Notes: generated by a model not told the origin, from the letters alone. Numbered from the stretch's first letter, positions 16,582-25,475 are shown. The stretch: 64,000 nucleotides of DNA from an uncultured Winogradskyella sp. (GCA_913055905.1 CAJXLB010000004.1:203326-267325); one strand, 5' to 3'. Made by a program: numbers and translations.

Positions 16582-17787
16582 ATGACATTTGCTATAATCC
16601 GAGAACGTAAAAACCCACCAGACCGCAGAGTCGTCTTTTCCCCTAAAACCTTAGCCAAGGCTAGACAAGAGTTTCCTGATGCTGAATTTATAGTGGAAAC
16701 CTCTAAAATCAGGGTTTTTAAAGATGATAGGTATCGAAAATATGGATTTGAGGTTCTTGATAATGTTTCCAAGGCTGATGTGATGATTGGCGTCAAGGAA
16801 GTTCCTATTGAAGCCTTGATGCCAAACAAAGCTTATTTTTTCTTTTCGCATACCATAAAGAAACAGCCTTATAATCGAGACCTTTTACGGGCTATCTTAG
16901 AAAAGAATATCACCTTGTATGACCATGAAACCATAGTTGATTCCAATGGATACAGATTAATTGGTTTTGGTAGATATGCTGGATTGGTTGGAGCTTACAA
17001 CGGGTTTAGAGCGCTCGGTCTAAGAGATGGATTGTTTAATCTTCCTAAATGTGAAAGTTTGGCGGATTTGCATGCTGTAAAAGCGGAGTTGGATAAAATT
17101 ACTATTCCAAATATCAAAATTTTATTATCGGGAACAGGAAAGGTAGCCAAAGGTGCTGCTGAAATTCTAAACCATTTAGGGATTAAGGAAGTTAGTGATG
17201 CGCTTTATCTCACGTCAGAGTTTACCGAGCCTGTATATTGTAGGGTCGATGTCATGGAATATGCCAAGCGCAAGGATGGAAAAGTGGGAGACCGTTTGGA
17301 ATTTTACAAAGACCCAACTGGATACGAAAGTAATTTTATGCCTTATGCTAAAGTCTCGGATATGTTTATTGCAGGGCACTTCTATGGTAATAATGCACCT
17401 TATTTATTTACCAGGGAAGATGTCAAGCATCCCGATTTTAAAATTAATCTAGTCGCTGATATTTCTTGTGATATCGATGGTCCTGTGGCGAGTACAATTA
17501 GACCTTCTACAATTGCAGAGCCCTTTTACGGCTACGATCCTAAAACGGAGAAAGAAGTCGCTTTTGATGCTGAAGGTGCTATAACGGTTATGGCTGTTGA
17601 TAATCTTCCATGCGAATTGCCTAAGGACGCTAGTGAAGGCTTTGGGGAAACCTTTTTAAAACATGTGCTACCAGCATTTTTTAACAATGATGCCAAGGGA
17701 ATTTTAGAACGCGCTAAAGTCACCGAAAATGGTCAACTGACAGAACGTTTTAAATACCTTCAGGATTTTGTTGACGGAAAGGAATGA
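16582..17787 (+). CDS. Saccharopine/alanine dehydrogenase-like NAD(P)-dependent oxidoreductase
   Basis: A 401-residue enzyme of the alanine dehydrogenase / saccharopine dehydrogenase (lysine-forming) fold. The N-terminal lobe has the family opening IIRERKNPPDRRVVFSP and the KEVP segment; the conserved FGRYAGLVGAYNGFRALG begins near residue 134. The Rossmann motif GTGKVAKGAAEIL is near 190-202. The C-terminal part includes VADISCDIDGPVAST, as in LYS1-type enzymes. The exact substrate (an amino acid or a saccharopine-like conjugate) cannot be decided from sequence. It is a single-gene unit with its own terminator. Confidence 0.82.
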   Translation: MTFAIIRERKNPPDRRVVFSPKTLAKARQEFPDAEFIVETSKIRVFKDDRYRKYGFEVLDNVSKADVMIGVKEVPIEALMPNKAYFFFSHTIKKQPYNRDLLRAILEKNITLYDHETIVDSNGYRLIGFGRYAGLVGAYNGFRALGLRDGLFNLPKCESLADLHAVKAELDKITIPNIKILLSGTGKVAKGAAEILNHLGIKEVSDALYLTSEFTEPVYCRVDVMEYAKRKDGKVGDRLEFYKDPTGYESNFMPYAKVSDMFIAGHFYGNNAPYLFTREDVKHPDFKINLVADISCDIDGPVASTIRPSTIAEPFYGYDPKTEKEVAFDAEGAITVMAVDNLPCELPKDASEGFGETFLKHVLPAFFNNDAKGILERAKVTENGQLTERFKYLQDFVDGKE

Positions 17788-17806
17788 TAATATCTATATG
17801 CAAACG

Positions 17807-17840
17807 AAAAAAGGAAAGCTGACAAAAGCTTTCCTTTTTT
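17807..17840. terminator. Bidirectional intrinsic terminator
   Basis: A perfect 14-bp stem (AAAAAAGGAAAGCT / AGCTTTCCTTTTTT) with loop GACAAA, between the converging dehydrogenase and thioredoxin-lipoprotein genes. A and T runs on both sides allow it to work in both directions. Confidence 0.9.
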
Positions 17841-17860
17841 ATTTTATAGTAAAAGTAAGT

Positions 17861-19750
17861 TTAAGGCTGAGTTTTTAAAATTTCGATCATGCCATCAATC
17901 TTGTTTAATAATTTGTCGTTGGAACCACTGTAACCAACATCCTTAAAATTCATGCGACCACTTGGTCCTATAATCACTTTGGTAGGGATTCCGGAGATAT
18001 TATATTTTTTGGCAATTTCATGATTGCTGCCATTGGCTTCCTTCGGGTCTAAAAGTACATGGAAGTCATACTCATTTTCTGTGATAAAGTCTTGTACTTC
18101 AGTTAGGCGATTTTCACCACTTTCAAAAGTGTCAACAAATAGAAAAACAACGCTATCGTCATCTTTATATTTGGTAACGGCCTTTTGCATGCCAGGGAAG
18201 GACGCAATACAAGGTCCGCACCATGTGGCCCAAAAATCGAGGATTACAGTTTTGCCTTTTAAAGAAGACAAGGTAACCTCTTCACCGTCGAGATTTTTAG
18301 CAGTAAAATCTGGAGCACGTTCATCCAACATGGATTTTTTGAGATCATCAAGCTGTTTTTCTTTTGCTGCAGATTCCATTTGTGCCATCACAGAAGCAAT
18401 ATCATCGTTAGGATTTACCTCGGCATAAGCTTCTTTAAAATAGTCCTTCAGCTTTGACGTGGCTAAACCGCTAGAAATATAAGTTTTCGAGCGATTAAGT
18501 GCTTCTTCATATTGTTCATCAGCAATTAAATATTGAACCAAACGTTCATTGTTATCTGGAGAATAGCCCTTTCCTACCGCTTTTTGTTGGTATGCAATGG
18601 CCTCCTTAACTTTTCCTTGCTGAAATAGAATTAATGCATAGGTGTCTGCATACATGTTATAGCTTCGTTCTAGACTTTGCTCGTATTGTTTAGGGCTGTA
18701 AAATTCTGGCTTATTGCTAAGTTCGTTTTGTTCGGTTTCAACTAAGCTTAGTGATAGTTTGGACATTTCTTCCGCCTCGTTGAGGTCTTTCCCCTTCTCG
18801 GCCCTTGCCCAAGCTATGGAATTGAGTAATCCAGCCTTATCCATAGGATTGGACATCATATCAAAGTACTTCTGGAACGCTTCATCATTTTTGATGTTAA
18901 AATTTTCAACGGCCAAACTTCTTAAAATATAATCAGCATTTGCCGATTGCAGAACTGCCTCTTTATTTTCGGAGAAGAACTTTTCTTTGTCCTCTAATGT
19001 TTCCAGCTTAAAAAAGGTCGATACTTTGTTTTGAAGCGCCACGTCACTATCTGGAAACTTTTCGTTAATAATAGCATTGATGCTATCCCTTTTAGCACTG
19101 TTTCGAGTTCTGGAGTAAATCGTAGCCAGTTGTTTGTAATCTTCTAAATCTAAAATGGAATTAGAGGTTATTTTGGAAATATAATCTTCTGGTACGGATT
19201 GGGCTTTATCGCCACCAGCCTGCTGTGCCACGTAGATATGCGTGTCCATCCAGTTTTCTTCTAATTCTGGATGTTCCTCAAGAGCAGATTCAATAGCGTT
19301 TAAGGCTAAACTGGCATCACCTGTTGTAAGATCATAATATGAACCATCATTTGTTAAATAAAATTGATGTGCTGCCTCAGCATCGATTGGACTTTCGCCC
19401 TCTGCATCTACCACATTAAATACATAACCTTTGCCTTTATTATTGTCAAACGTATTATCAATAGTAAAATAAAAAGCTACAGTAGAGATACTATCGGGTA
19501 CAGTGATGACAGCTTCGTTGTTCTCAAAAGTAACATCGGCAGCATATGCCTTATCATGTACTACTTGATGGTAAAACCCACTCTCTAAATTACCTTCACC
19601 ATCATAGGTAATTGAAAAAGGCTCACCAGCAATAACCTTAGTATTGGCAAAAGTAAAATCGCCTAATTGTTTGGGTTCGGGTTGTTTTTTTTCGGACTCA
19701 CAGGCAAAAGCCAATAAAACCATAGTAAAGAGCAGAGCAATTTTTTTCAT
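17861..19750 (-). CDS. TlpA-like thioredoxin-domain lipoprotein
   Basis: A 629-residue envelope lipoprotein. The signal peptide ends in the lipobox LLAFAC (Cys17). The central region (about 140-460) is helical with TPR-like features, and the C-terminal 150 residues are a TlpA/AhpC-TSA thioredoxin domain with the redox motif WCGPC near residues 508-512 and the cis-proline segment SGIPTKVI near 589. It is thus probably a periplasmic-facing thiol-disulfide reductase, perhaps for cytochrome maturation or oxidative damage; N-terminal modules of this type are common in Bacteroidota TlpA proteins. A -7 element lies 24 bases upstream of the ATG. Confidence 0.88.
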   Translation of the reverse strand: MKKIALLFTMVLLAFACESEKKQPEPKQLGDFTFANTKVIAGEPFSITYDGEGNLESGFYHQVVHDKAYAADVTFENNEAVITVPDSISTVAFYFTIDNTFDNNKGKGYVFNVVDAEGESPIDAEAAHQFYLTNDGSYYDLTTGDASLALNAIESALEEHPELEENWMDTHIYVAQQAGGDKAQSVPEDYISKITSNSILDLEDYKQLATIYSRTRNSAKRDSINAIINEKFPDSDVALQNKVSTFFKLETLEDKEKFFSENKEAVLQSANADYILRSLAVENFNIKNDEAFQKYFDMMSNPMDKAGLLNSIAWARAEKGKDLNEAEEMSKLSLSLVETEQNELSNKPEFYSPKQYEQSLERSYNMYADTYALILFQQGKVKEAIAYQQKAVGKGYSPDNNERLVQYLIADEQYEEALNRSKTYISSGLATSKLKDYFKEAYAEVNPNDDIASVMAQMESAAKEKQLDDLKKSMLDERAPDFTAKNLDGEEVTLSSLKGKTVILDFWATWCGPCIASFPGMQKAVTKYKDDDSVVFLFVDTFESGENRLTEVQDFITENEYDFHVLLDPKEANGSNHEIAKKYNISGIPTKVIIGPSGRMNFKDVGYSGSNDKLLNKIDGMIEILKTQP

Positions 19751-19773
19751 GAGAGTTTATTTTTAGTTACTGC

Positions 19774-19781
19774 TAAAGATA
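19774..19781 (-). promoter_or_regulatory. Predicted -7 element of TlpA-like lipoprotein gene
   Basis: On the minus strand this reads TATCTTTA, one base from TAnnTTTG, at a suitable distance from the ATG. No clear TTTG lies 20 bases upstream. Confidence 0.45.
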
Positions 19782-19980
19782 CTAATCTGAAAGGCTATTA
19801 AAAATTTTATAGTGCTTAATTTGCATCATTGAGCCTTTAAATATTTGTTTGGTATCCTTTGGGTAAAATGATGACCTTTATAAAACCATCCAGTTTAAGA
19901 TGTCTCACAACTTTATTGATACTCAAAGTTATAATATGCCCATAGCGCTTGTTTATGCAGATGGACGTGGTCATAGGACT

Positions 19981-20271
19981 TTAGCTCCCGGCTATTGGCG
20001 AATTAAAAACACCAACGGCCAATTCTAACCAAATGAGCACTATGACCAAAATTCCAACTGCAATAAGAAATCTTCTGAGTGTTTTATTGGGGATTATTCG
20101 GTTTGTGATTTCAATTACTAAAGTGGCTAAAACCAATAGAACAGCGGCCATGGCAAAATCTCCAGCTTTCCAATCAATAGCATTTGAAAATTGCATACCA
20201 ATAAGGGGTAAAGCTAACAGCACTAATATAATGCCAGTATACATCATTATTTTTTTCGAGAAGGTCGCCAT
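19981..20271 (-). CDS. Small three-helix membrane protein, unknown
   Basis: A 96-residue inner-membrane protein with three hydrophobic helices, at about residues 8-26, 36-54 and 68-88 (FLIAVGILVIVLIWLELAVG). Short loops with few charges separate them. It resembles small flavobacterial proteins of unknown function. It is divergent from the ribonucleotide reductase gene, with a 210-bp shared leader. No function is proposed. Confidence 0.7.
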   Translation of the reverse strand: MATFSKKIMMYTGIILVLLALPLIGMQFSNAIDWKAGDFAMAAVLLVLATLVIEITNRIIPNKTLRRFLIAVGILVIVLIWLELAVGVFNSPIAGS

Positions 20272-20401
20272 TGATGTTGTGTTTTAAGTCGTTGATAAAA
20301 ATACGTTGTATTAAACAAGTAAATAAAAATAGTTGAATTTTGAGTTGTGTTGTGATTTGCTATGAAGAAAAAGCATTAACAATTCCGCACACTTATCAAC
20401 A

Positions 20402-20419
20402 ACATGATATTTATCATGT
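20402..20419. promoter_or_regulatory. FNR/CRP-type palindrome upstream of class II RNR
   Basis: ACATGATA-TT-TATCATGT is a perfect 8+8 inverted repeat containing TGAT-N4-ATCA. Its 14-base core is identical to that at 12294-12307. The centre lies about 40 bases before the start point predicted from the -7 element at 20439, the class II activator position. It is consistent with induction of an oxygen-independent reductase when oxygen is low. Confidence 0.55.
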
Positions 20420-20438
20420 AATCCCTATAGCACTCTCT

Positions 20439-20446
20439 TAATTTTG
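20439..20446 (+). promoter_or_regulatory. Predicted -7 element of the RNR gene
   Basis: TAATTTTG matches TAnnTTTG. The predicted start is near 20450, about 30 bases before the ATG. There is no good TTTG -33 element, as expected of an activator-dependent promoter. Confidence 0.5.
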
Positions 20447-20481
20447 AAATTCGTATGACTTCAACTTAACTAATTTCATAA

Positions 20482-23031
20482 ATGAGTACAGCACAAATAA
20501 CCAGAACAACGTATACTTATGATGAGGTATTGGCCTCATGCCTAGATTATTTTAACCATGACGAACTAGCTGCTACCACTTGGATTAACAAGTATTGTCT
20601 TAAGGACAAAAACGGTAGTTACCTAGAGAAAAACCCTGATGATATGCATAGGCGCATGGCCAAAGAATTTGGGCGTATCGAGGAAAAATACAAGACCAAA
20701 CAAACACCTACCGAAGGCTTATCTGATTATGGTATGCGCAGAGCGCATTTGTCTTTTGAAAAGATTTACAACCTGTTTAAGGACTTCAACTATGTCATTC
20801 CTCAAGGTAGTGTTATGTACGGTTTAGGTAATAAAGAGGTTATTGCGTCCTTGTCTAACTGTATCGTTGTACCTAGTGTTATGGACTCTTATGGAGGCGT
20901 ATGTTACACCGATCAGCAATTGGCACAATTGTTTAAAAGACGCTGCGGTGTTGGCGTTGATTTATCTGAATTACGTCCAAAGGATGCCAATGTTTCCAAT
21001 GCGGCAGGCACAACAACTGGTGCCGTTTCATTTATGAACCGTTTTTCTAATACAACACGCGAGGTTGCCCAAAACGGTCGCCGTGGCGCACTAATGCTCA
21101 CCATGGATGTGAAGCATCCCGATATTGAGGATTTCATTTCCATAAAGCAGGATTTAACCAAAGTAACCGGTGCTAATATTTCCATTCGTCTCTCCGATGA
21201 ATTTATGAATGCTGTAGTCAATGATACTGAGTTCACTTTACAATGGCCTATTAATAGTGCGAATCCAGAATATTCAAAATCGATTAGGGCCAAAGATTTA
21301 TGGGACAAGATTATAACCTGTGCCCATAATACTGCAGAACCTGGACTTATTTTCTGGGATAGACAGCATTGGTATTCCACGTCTTCTGTGTATCCCGAAT
21401 TCAAGAATAGTTCCACTAACCCATGCTCGGAAATTGCTATGCAAGGAGGTGATAGCTGTAGGTTGATTGCATTAAATCTCTATGGTTTTGTGGATAACCC
21501 ATTTACCAAAAAGGCAAAATTCAACTATAAGAAGTTTTATGAAGTGACTTATGATAGTCAGCGATTGATGGACGATTTAGTGGATTTGGAACTAGAGGCA
21601 GTGCAACGCATTTTAGACAAAATAAATAGTGATCCCGAGCCAGAGCATATAAAACGCACCGAAAGGGAAACTTGGGAATTACTAAAGGAAACGGGTCATA
21701 AAGGCCGAAGAACAGGCTTAGGGTTTACGGCTTTAGCAGATGCCTTAGCTGCACTTGGTCTCAAGTTTGACACGGATGACGCTCTTAAAGTCGTGGGTAA
21801 AATTATGCGTACCAAATTGGAAGCAGAGTTTGAAAGTAGTATTGATATGGCCATAACACGTGGCCAGTTTGACGTTTTTAATAGGAATATTGAAGATACT
21901 TCAGAATTTGTACAAATGCTTAAGGAAGAATTTCCTTCTACTTATGATAGAATGATGGAACATGGCAGAAGAAATATTTCAATTAGCACTGTGGCACCTA
22001 CAGGTTCGTTGAGTATGTTGGCGCAAGTCTCTTCTGGTATTGAACCTGTTTTTCTCTTGTCATACATAAGGCGCCGAAAAGTAAATGCTGTAGATGATAC
22101 TGCAAAAGTAGATTTCATTGACGACCTAGGAGATGCCTTTGAAGAGTTCACCGTATACCATAAGAACTTTAAAACTTGGATGAACACCACAGGATTAAAG
22201 GAGGTTGAGAAGAGTCCGTATGCAGGTGCCACTGCTCCTGAAATAGATTGGAAAAAGCGTGTTGAGCTGCAAGCGCTAGTGCAGAAATACACGACGCATT
22301 CCATTAGTAGTACTATAAACCTAGCATCAGATGTCACTGTAGATATGGTCGGTGATATTTATGTAGAATCTTGGCAAAAAGGTCTTAAGGGAATAACGGT
22401 GTATAGAGATGGGTCACGAAGCGGTATTTTAATTTCCTCTAAGGATAAAAGTGAAGATGAAAGTGAGAGCAGTGATACAGAAACCCTGATTGCTAAACGT
22501 CCGGATCGTATAGAGGCTGAAATAGTACGTTTTCATAATGAATCTGAAAAGTGGTTGGCGGTTATTGGTTTAGTTGAGGGCAGACCATATGAAATTTTCA
22601 CCGGTAAAATGAAAGATGCCTTTAATCTGCCGCAATGGGTAAAGAAAGGTTGGATTATAAAGAATAGAAGTGAGGATGGAGCCTCACGCTATGATTTTCA
22701 ATATATAGATAGTGAAGGCTATAAAACCACTATTGAAGGCCTTTCGCGTTCTTTCAATAAAGAGTTTTGGAATTATGCAAAGCTCATTTCTGGTGTGCTG
22801 CGTCATGGTATGCCAATACCATATGTGGTAGATTTGGTACAAAATTTAAACCTTTACGATGAGCACATCAACACCTGGAAAAATGGTGTTGCGAGAGCTT
22901 TAAAACGCTTTATCCCAGAAGGAACGGAAGCAGTAGATAAAAAATGTCCTAATTGTCATGACCCAGAAGGCCTTGTTTTTGAAGAAGGCTGCTTAAAATG
23001 CAAAAGTTGCGGACATTCAAAATGTGGATAG
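20482..23031 (+). CDS. nrdJ: Adenosylcobalamin-dependent (class II) ribonucleotide reductase
   Basis: Makes deoxyribonucleotides using coenzyme B12 to form the active-site thiyl radical, so it needs no oxygen. In the family pattern the redox pair is Cys127 (in SNCIVV) and Cys325, and the radical cysteine is Cys314 in NPCSEI with Glu316; the 11-residue spacing from Cys314 to Cys325 matches Thermotoga NrdJ. The VAPTGSLSMLAQVSSGIEPVF-type glycine loop is near residue 510. The C-terminus (about 822-849) is a zinc ribbon with CPNC, CLKC and CGHSKCG, typical of the long NrdJ group. Length 849 is normal. It has its own promoter with an FNR-like site; no cobalamin riboswitch is evident upstream. Confidence 0.92.
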   Translation: MSTAQITRTTYTYDEVLASCLDYFNHDELAATTWINKYCLKDKNGSYLEKNPDDMHRRMAKEFGRIEEKYKTKQTPTEGLSDYGMRRAHLSFEKIYNLFKDFNYVIPQGSVMYGLGNKEVIASLSNCIVVPSVMDSYGGVCYTDQQLAQLFKRRCGVGVDLSELRPKDANVSNAAGTTTGAVSFMNRFSNTTREVAQNGRRGALMLTMDVKHPDIEDFISIKQDLTKVTGANISIRLSDEFMNAVVNDTEFTLQWPINSANPEYSKSIRAKDLWDKIITCAHNTAEPGLIFWDRQHWYSTSSVYPEFKNSSTNPCSEIAMQGGDSCRLIALNLYGFVDNPFTKKAKFNYKKFYEVTYDSQRLMDDLVDLELEAVQRILDKINSDPEPEHIKRTERETWELLKETGHKGRRTGLGFTALADALAALGLKFDTDDALKVVGKIMRTKLEAEFESSIDMAITRGQFDVFNRNIEDTSEFVQMLKEEFPSTYDRMMEHGRRNISISTVAPTGSLSMLAQVSSGIEPVFLLSYIRRRKVNAVDDTAKVDFIDDLGDAFEEFTVYHKNFKTWMNTTGLKEVEKSPYAGATAPEIDWKKRVELQALVQKYTTHSISSTINLASDVTVDMVGDIYVESWQKGLKGITVYRDGSRSGILISSKDKSEDESESSDTETLIAKRPDRIEAEIVRFHNESEKWLAVIGLVEGRPYEIFTGKMKDAFNLPQWVKKGWIIKNRSEDGASRYDFQYIDSEGYKTTIEGLSRSFNKEFWNYAKLISGVLRHGMPIPYVVDLVQNLNLYDEHINTWKNGVARALKRFIPEGTEAVDKKCPNCHDPEGLVFEEGCLKCKSCGHSKCG

Positions 23032-23062
23032 CGTTATAGCAAGTTATTTTGAGTTTTCAACT

Positions 23063-23098
23063 AAGCCTAGAGAAACGCATATGATTTTCTAGGCTTTT
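23063..23098 (+). terminator. Intrinsic terminator after nrdJ
   Basis: AAGCCTAGA / TCTAGGCTT form a 9-bp stem with a 16-base loop, followed by TTGTCTTTTT. It ends the nrdJ transcript. Confidence 0.75.
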
Positions 23099-23166
23099 GT
23101 CTTTTTATATACTAAACTCAAAGAAGTATAAAATTTTAGTAATTTTAGTGGAATAATTTAGATGTC

Positions 23167-23520
23167 ATGATAGGTCTTTTAATTACAATAGTTTCTATTT
23201 CGGGCGGAATTCTACTTGGTCTAGCCACCTTGGATAAGTGGGATGGAGACGCCAATTTCTTTAATAAAATAGCAGGTGTGCTATCGCCTTTTCAAACGCT
23301 CATTGGCGTGGCACTCCTTATATTGGGACTCATGACATTTAGAGCCAATTTAATCTTTACCTTAATTAGGCTTATGGGTGGTTTATTGCTATTAACGCAT
23401 GTCTTTGGAAAAGTACCTGCCTTAGAACCTACCTTGCGCCAGATATCCGAAAAACTTATGCCATTTAAAGCCATCATAGGCATAGCGCTGTTGGTACTGG
23501 GAATTTTGGGGTTATTTTAA
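23167..23520 (+). CDS. Membrane protein with internal repeat, unknown
   Basis: A 117-residue protein with about four hydrophobic segments and no signal peptide. The segments PFQTLIGVALLILGLM (about 40-55) and PFKAIIGIALLVLGIL (about 99-114) are clear copies of each other, so the protein arose by internal duplication of a helical hairpin. I recognise no family. It is followed after six bases by the DUF1801 gene and probably shares its transcript. Confidence 0.7.
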   Translation: MIGLLITIVSISGGILLGLATLDKWDGDANFFNKIAGVLSPFQTLIGVALLILGLMTFRANLIFTLIRLMGGLLLLTHVFGKVPALEPTLRQISEKLMPFKAIIGIALLVLGILGLF

Positions 23521-23526
23521 AGGCAT

Positions 23527-23913
23527 ATGAATCCTGCTGAATCCTATATTTTAAACAGAGATGAGCCCTACAGGTCAATTTTACTGCAACTACAATCCAT
23601 TATTGAAGCTGTAGCACCACAAGCAGAACTGAAGTTTAAGTGGCGCATTCCGTTTTATTACCATAACAATATTCCTATTTGTTATTTGAATCAATCCAAG
23701 GACTATGTGGATTTAGCATTCTGGCATGGCGACAAGCTCTCGGAATATAGACATCACTTTGTGACGACCAACAGAAAGGCTGTCACCTCTCTACGCTATA
23801 GAAAAGTTGATGATATTGATGATGCCGTTGTAGTCTATGTTATTGAACAACAGTTAAAAATTGATATCAATCCCTTCAAAATGATTGGCCGGTCTAGGAC
23901 AACTAAAATTTGA
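23527..23913 (+). CDS. DUF1801 domain protein
   Basis: A 128-residue cytoplasmic protein of the DUF1801 (YdhG-like) family. The family pattern of an N-terminal helix, the APQAELKFKWRIPFYYHN segment and the following strand YVDLAFWHGDKL is well conserved. The fold resembles frataxin/CyaY-like domains, but the biochemical role is not known. It follows the repeat membrane protein by six bases and ends before a shared terminator. Confidence 0.8.
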   Translation: MNPAESYILNRDEPYRSILLQLQSIIEAVAPQAELKFKWRIPFYYHNNIPICYLNQSKDYVDLAFWHGDKLSEYRHHFVTTNRKAVTSLRYRKVDDIDDAVVVYVIEQQLKIDINPFKMIGRSRTTKI

Positions 23914-23941
23914 TGATTTAAGGTTTTGCCGAAGTAAGATT

Positions 23942-23972
23942 AAAAAAAGCACCGTTTACTTTACAGTGCTTT
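23942..23972 (-). terminator. Terminator between convergent genes
   Basis: AAAGCACCGT / ACAGTGCTTT pair over 10 bp with one mismatch. On the minus strand a run of seven Ts follows, so it terminates the Cys-rich lipoprotein gene; it may also block DUF1801 read-through. Confidence 0.75.
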
Positions 23973-23998
23973 ACATATAATACAAGGTTTGTATCTAA

Positions 23999-24538
23999 TT
24001 AAGGGTCTATTTGTGGGTCGCCTGATACTGTTTTAGTGCAGGTAGCACCATTAGAGCATTTAGTACAGGTTCCTATTCCAGCTTGGCCAGGAGGGTTGTC
24101 TGGATATTCCGGAATACAGCCTAATTGCTCTTCAATACATCCAGGGTCAGAGGTAGAACAAGATGTCTTTGCCGCAGCCATTAGGGAAACATTACCTTTA
24201 TCCAACTGCACGTAAAATGCTACTCTTATTTTTTCTCCTGTAAAGAATAAATAATAAGAATCCTTTATACGGTCGATATGTAAGTCATTAACATAATCTT
24301 CTTGACCAATTAATAAGTTTTGATTTAAGGAATTAATAAGTTTTTGTTTGTTAGCAGTCAATACTATTCGGTCATTATCTAACTTTCCAATTTTCACCCA
24401 GCCATTGGCCTTGGTTAATTCAACTGTTGACTTCTTAATTGAATCTTCTAGATTTACGCCCTCCTCATTAGAATTTTCATTTGAGCAAGAAATGGTTACC
24501 AACATTAACATAACCATTAAAATGGATAGGTTTTTCAT
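23999..24538 (-). CDS. Cys-rich predicted lipoprotein, unknown
   Basis: A 179-residue protein with an N-terminal signal peptide and lipobox (LVTISC, Cys18), followed by an acidic stretch. The middle part (about 35-130) is strand-rich without recognised domain. The C-terminal 50 residues hold about seven cysteines in CSTSDPGCIEEQLGC and CTKCSNGATC, suggesting disulfide bonds in an envelope compartment or a metal site. No family is recognised. It has its own predicted promoter and terminator. Confidence 0.7.
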   Translation of the reverse strand: MKNLSILMVMLMLVTISCSNENSNEEGVNLEDSIKKSTVELTKANGWVKIGKLDNDRIVLTANKQKLINSLNQNLLIGQEDYVNDLHIDRIKDSYYLFFTGEKIRVAFYVQLDKGNVSLMAAAKTSCSTSDPGCIEEQLGCIPEYPDNPPGQAGIGTCTKCSNGATCTKTVSGDPQIDP

Positions 24539-24559
24539 AATTTAATTCCTTGATTTTCA

Positions 24560-24591
24560 TAAACTTAAATAAAAAACCACCGTCAGCCAAA
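24560..24591 (-). promoter_or_regulatory. Predicted promoter of Cys-rich lipoprotein gene
   Basis: On the minus strand TTTG (24588-24591) and TAAGTTTA (24560-24567) are 20 bases apart, close to the Bacteroidota consensus. The start point falls about 10 bases before the ATG. Confidence 0.5.
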
Positions 24592-24662
24592 CAAATTAAA
24601 AACTTTAACAATAAAAATCTTGCAACCTCAGATTGGTTACTTTGGGTGACGTTTAGCTAATT

Positions 24663-25475
24663 TTAGTTAAAGGCGTTGATAGTTTTTCTAATAGCCACTA
24701 GATTGGTCAATAGGCCTTCTAAATTATCAAGATGTAGCATGTTGGCACCGTCACTTTTTGCATTGGCAGGATCATAATGCGTTTCTATAAACAGACCATC
24801 GACATTATTTACCACTCCTGCGCGTGCAATGGTTTCAATCATATCTGGTCGTCCTCCTGTAACACCTTTGCTTTGGTTGGGTTGTTGAAGGGAGTGGGTC
24901 ACGTCTAAAATGGTAGGTGCATATTGTTTCATGGTAGGAATGCCTCTAAAATCAACAATCATATCCTGGTAGCCAAACATGGTTCCGCGATCGGTTATCC
25001 ATGCTTTGTCGCTTCCAGCATCCTTTACCTTTTGTACAGCATGCTTCATGGCTTCTGGACTCATAAACTGTCCTTTTTTGAGGTTAACAAACTTACCTGT
25101 TTTTGCTGCTGCTACAACAAGATCGGTTTGCCGCACTAAAAAAGCTGGGATTTGCAAAACATCAACATATTCTGCTGCTCTGTCTGCATCTGAGGATTCG
25201 TGGATATCGGTTACTGTGGGTACGTCAAAGGTTTCAGATACCTTGCGTAATATCTTTAAGGCTTTTTCATCTCCAATTCCGGTAAAACTATCTATTCTAC
25301 TTCGGTTGGCTTTTTTAAAGCTTCCTTTAAAAATGTAAGGAATGTTGAGCTTATCCGTGATGTTAACAACACGTTCGGCAATACGTAAAGCCATGTCTTC
25401 GCCTTCAATGGCACATGGACCGCAGAGTAAAAAGAAGTTATTGGAATTGGTATGTTTTAACTTAGGAACCGTCAT
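24663..25475 (-). CDS. kdsA: 3-deoxy-8-phosphooctulonate synthase (KdsA)
   Basis: Condenses phosphoenolpyruvate with arabinose 5-phosphate to Kdo 8-phosphate, the committed step in making the inner-core sugar of lipopolysaccharide. The family starts with FLLCGPCAIEGEDMALRIAE; FKGSFKKANRSRIDSF and LVRQTDLVVAAAKTGKFVNLKKGQ (quoted only in part: TGKFVNLKKGQ) hold substrate contacts. DVTHSLQQP and ETHYDPANAKSDGANML complete the barrel. Length 270 is typical. The gene has its own -7 element, in the short gap after the upstream membrane-protein gene. Confidence 0.95.
   Translation of the reverse strand: MTVPKLKHTNSNNFFLLCGPCAIEGEDMALRIAERVVNITDKLNIPYIFKGSFKKANRSRIDSFTGIGDEKALKILRKVSETFDVPTVTDIHESSDADRAAEYVDVLQIPAFLVRQTDLVVAAAKTGKFVNLKKGQFMSPEAMKHAVQKVKDAGSDKAWITDRGTMFGYQDMIVDFRGIPTMKQYAPTILDVTHSLQQPNQSKGVTGGRPDMIETIARAGVVNNVDGLFIETHYDPANAKSDGANMLHLDNLEGLLTNLVAIRKTINAFN

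Noticed and set aside
19900-20028. A 42-codon plus-strand frame (MSHNFIDTQSYNMPIALVYA and on)
   Set aside because: It has an ATG and plausible composition but overlaps the 3' end of the three-helix membrane-protein gene, with no clear promoter; evidence is too weak.
20913-21416. Minus-strand 167-codon frame inside nrdJ
   Set aside because: Antisense shadow of a well-supported gene; no family features.
24979-25338. Plus-strand 119-codon frame inside kdsA
   Set aside because: Antisense shadow of kdsA, no promoter or domain.
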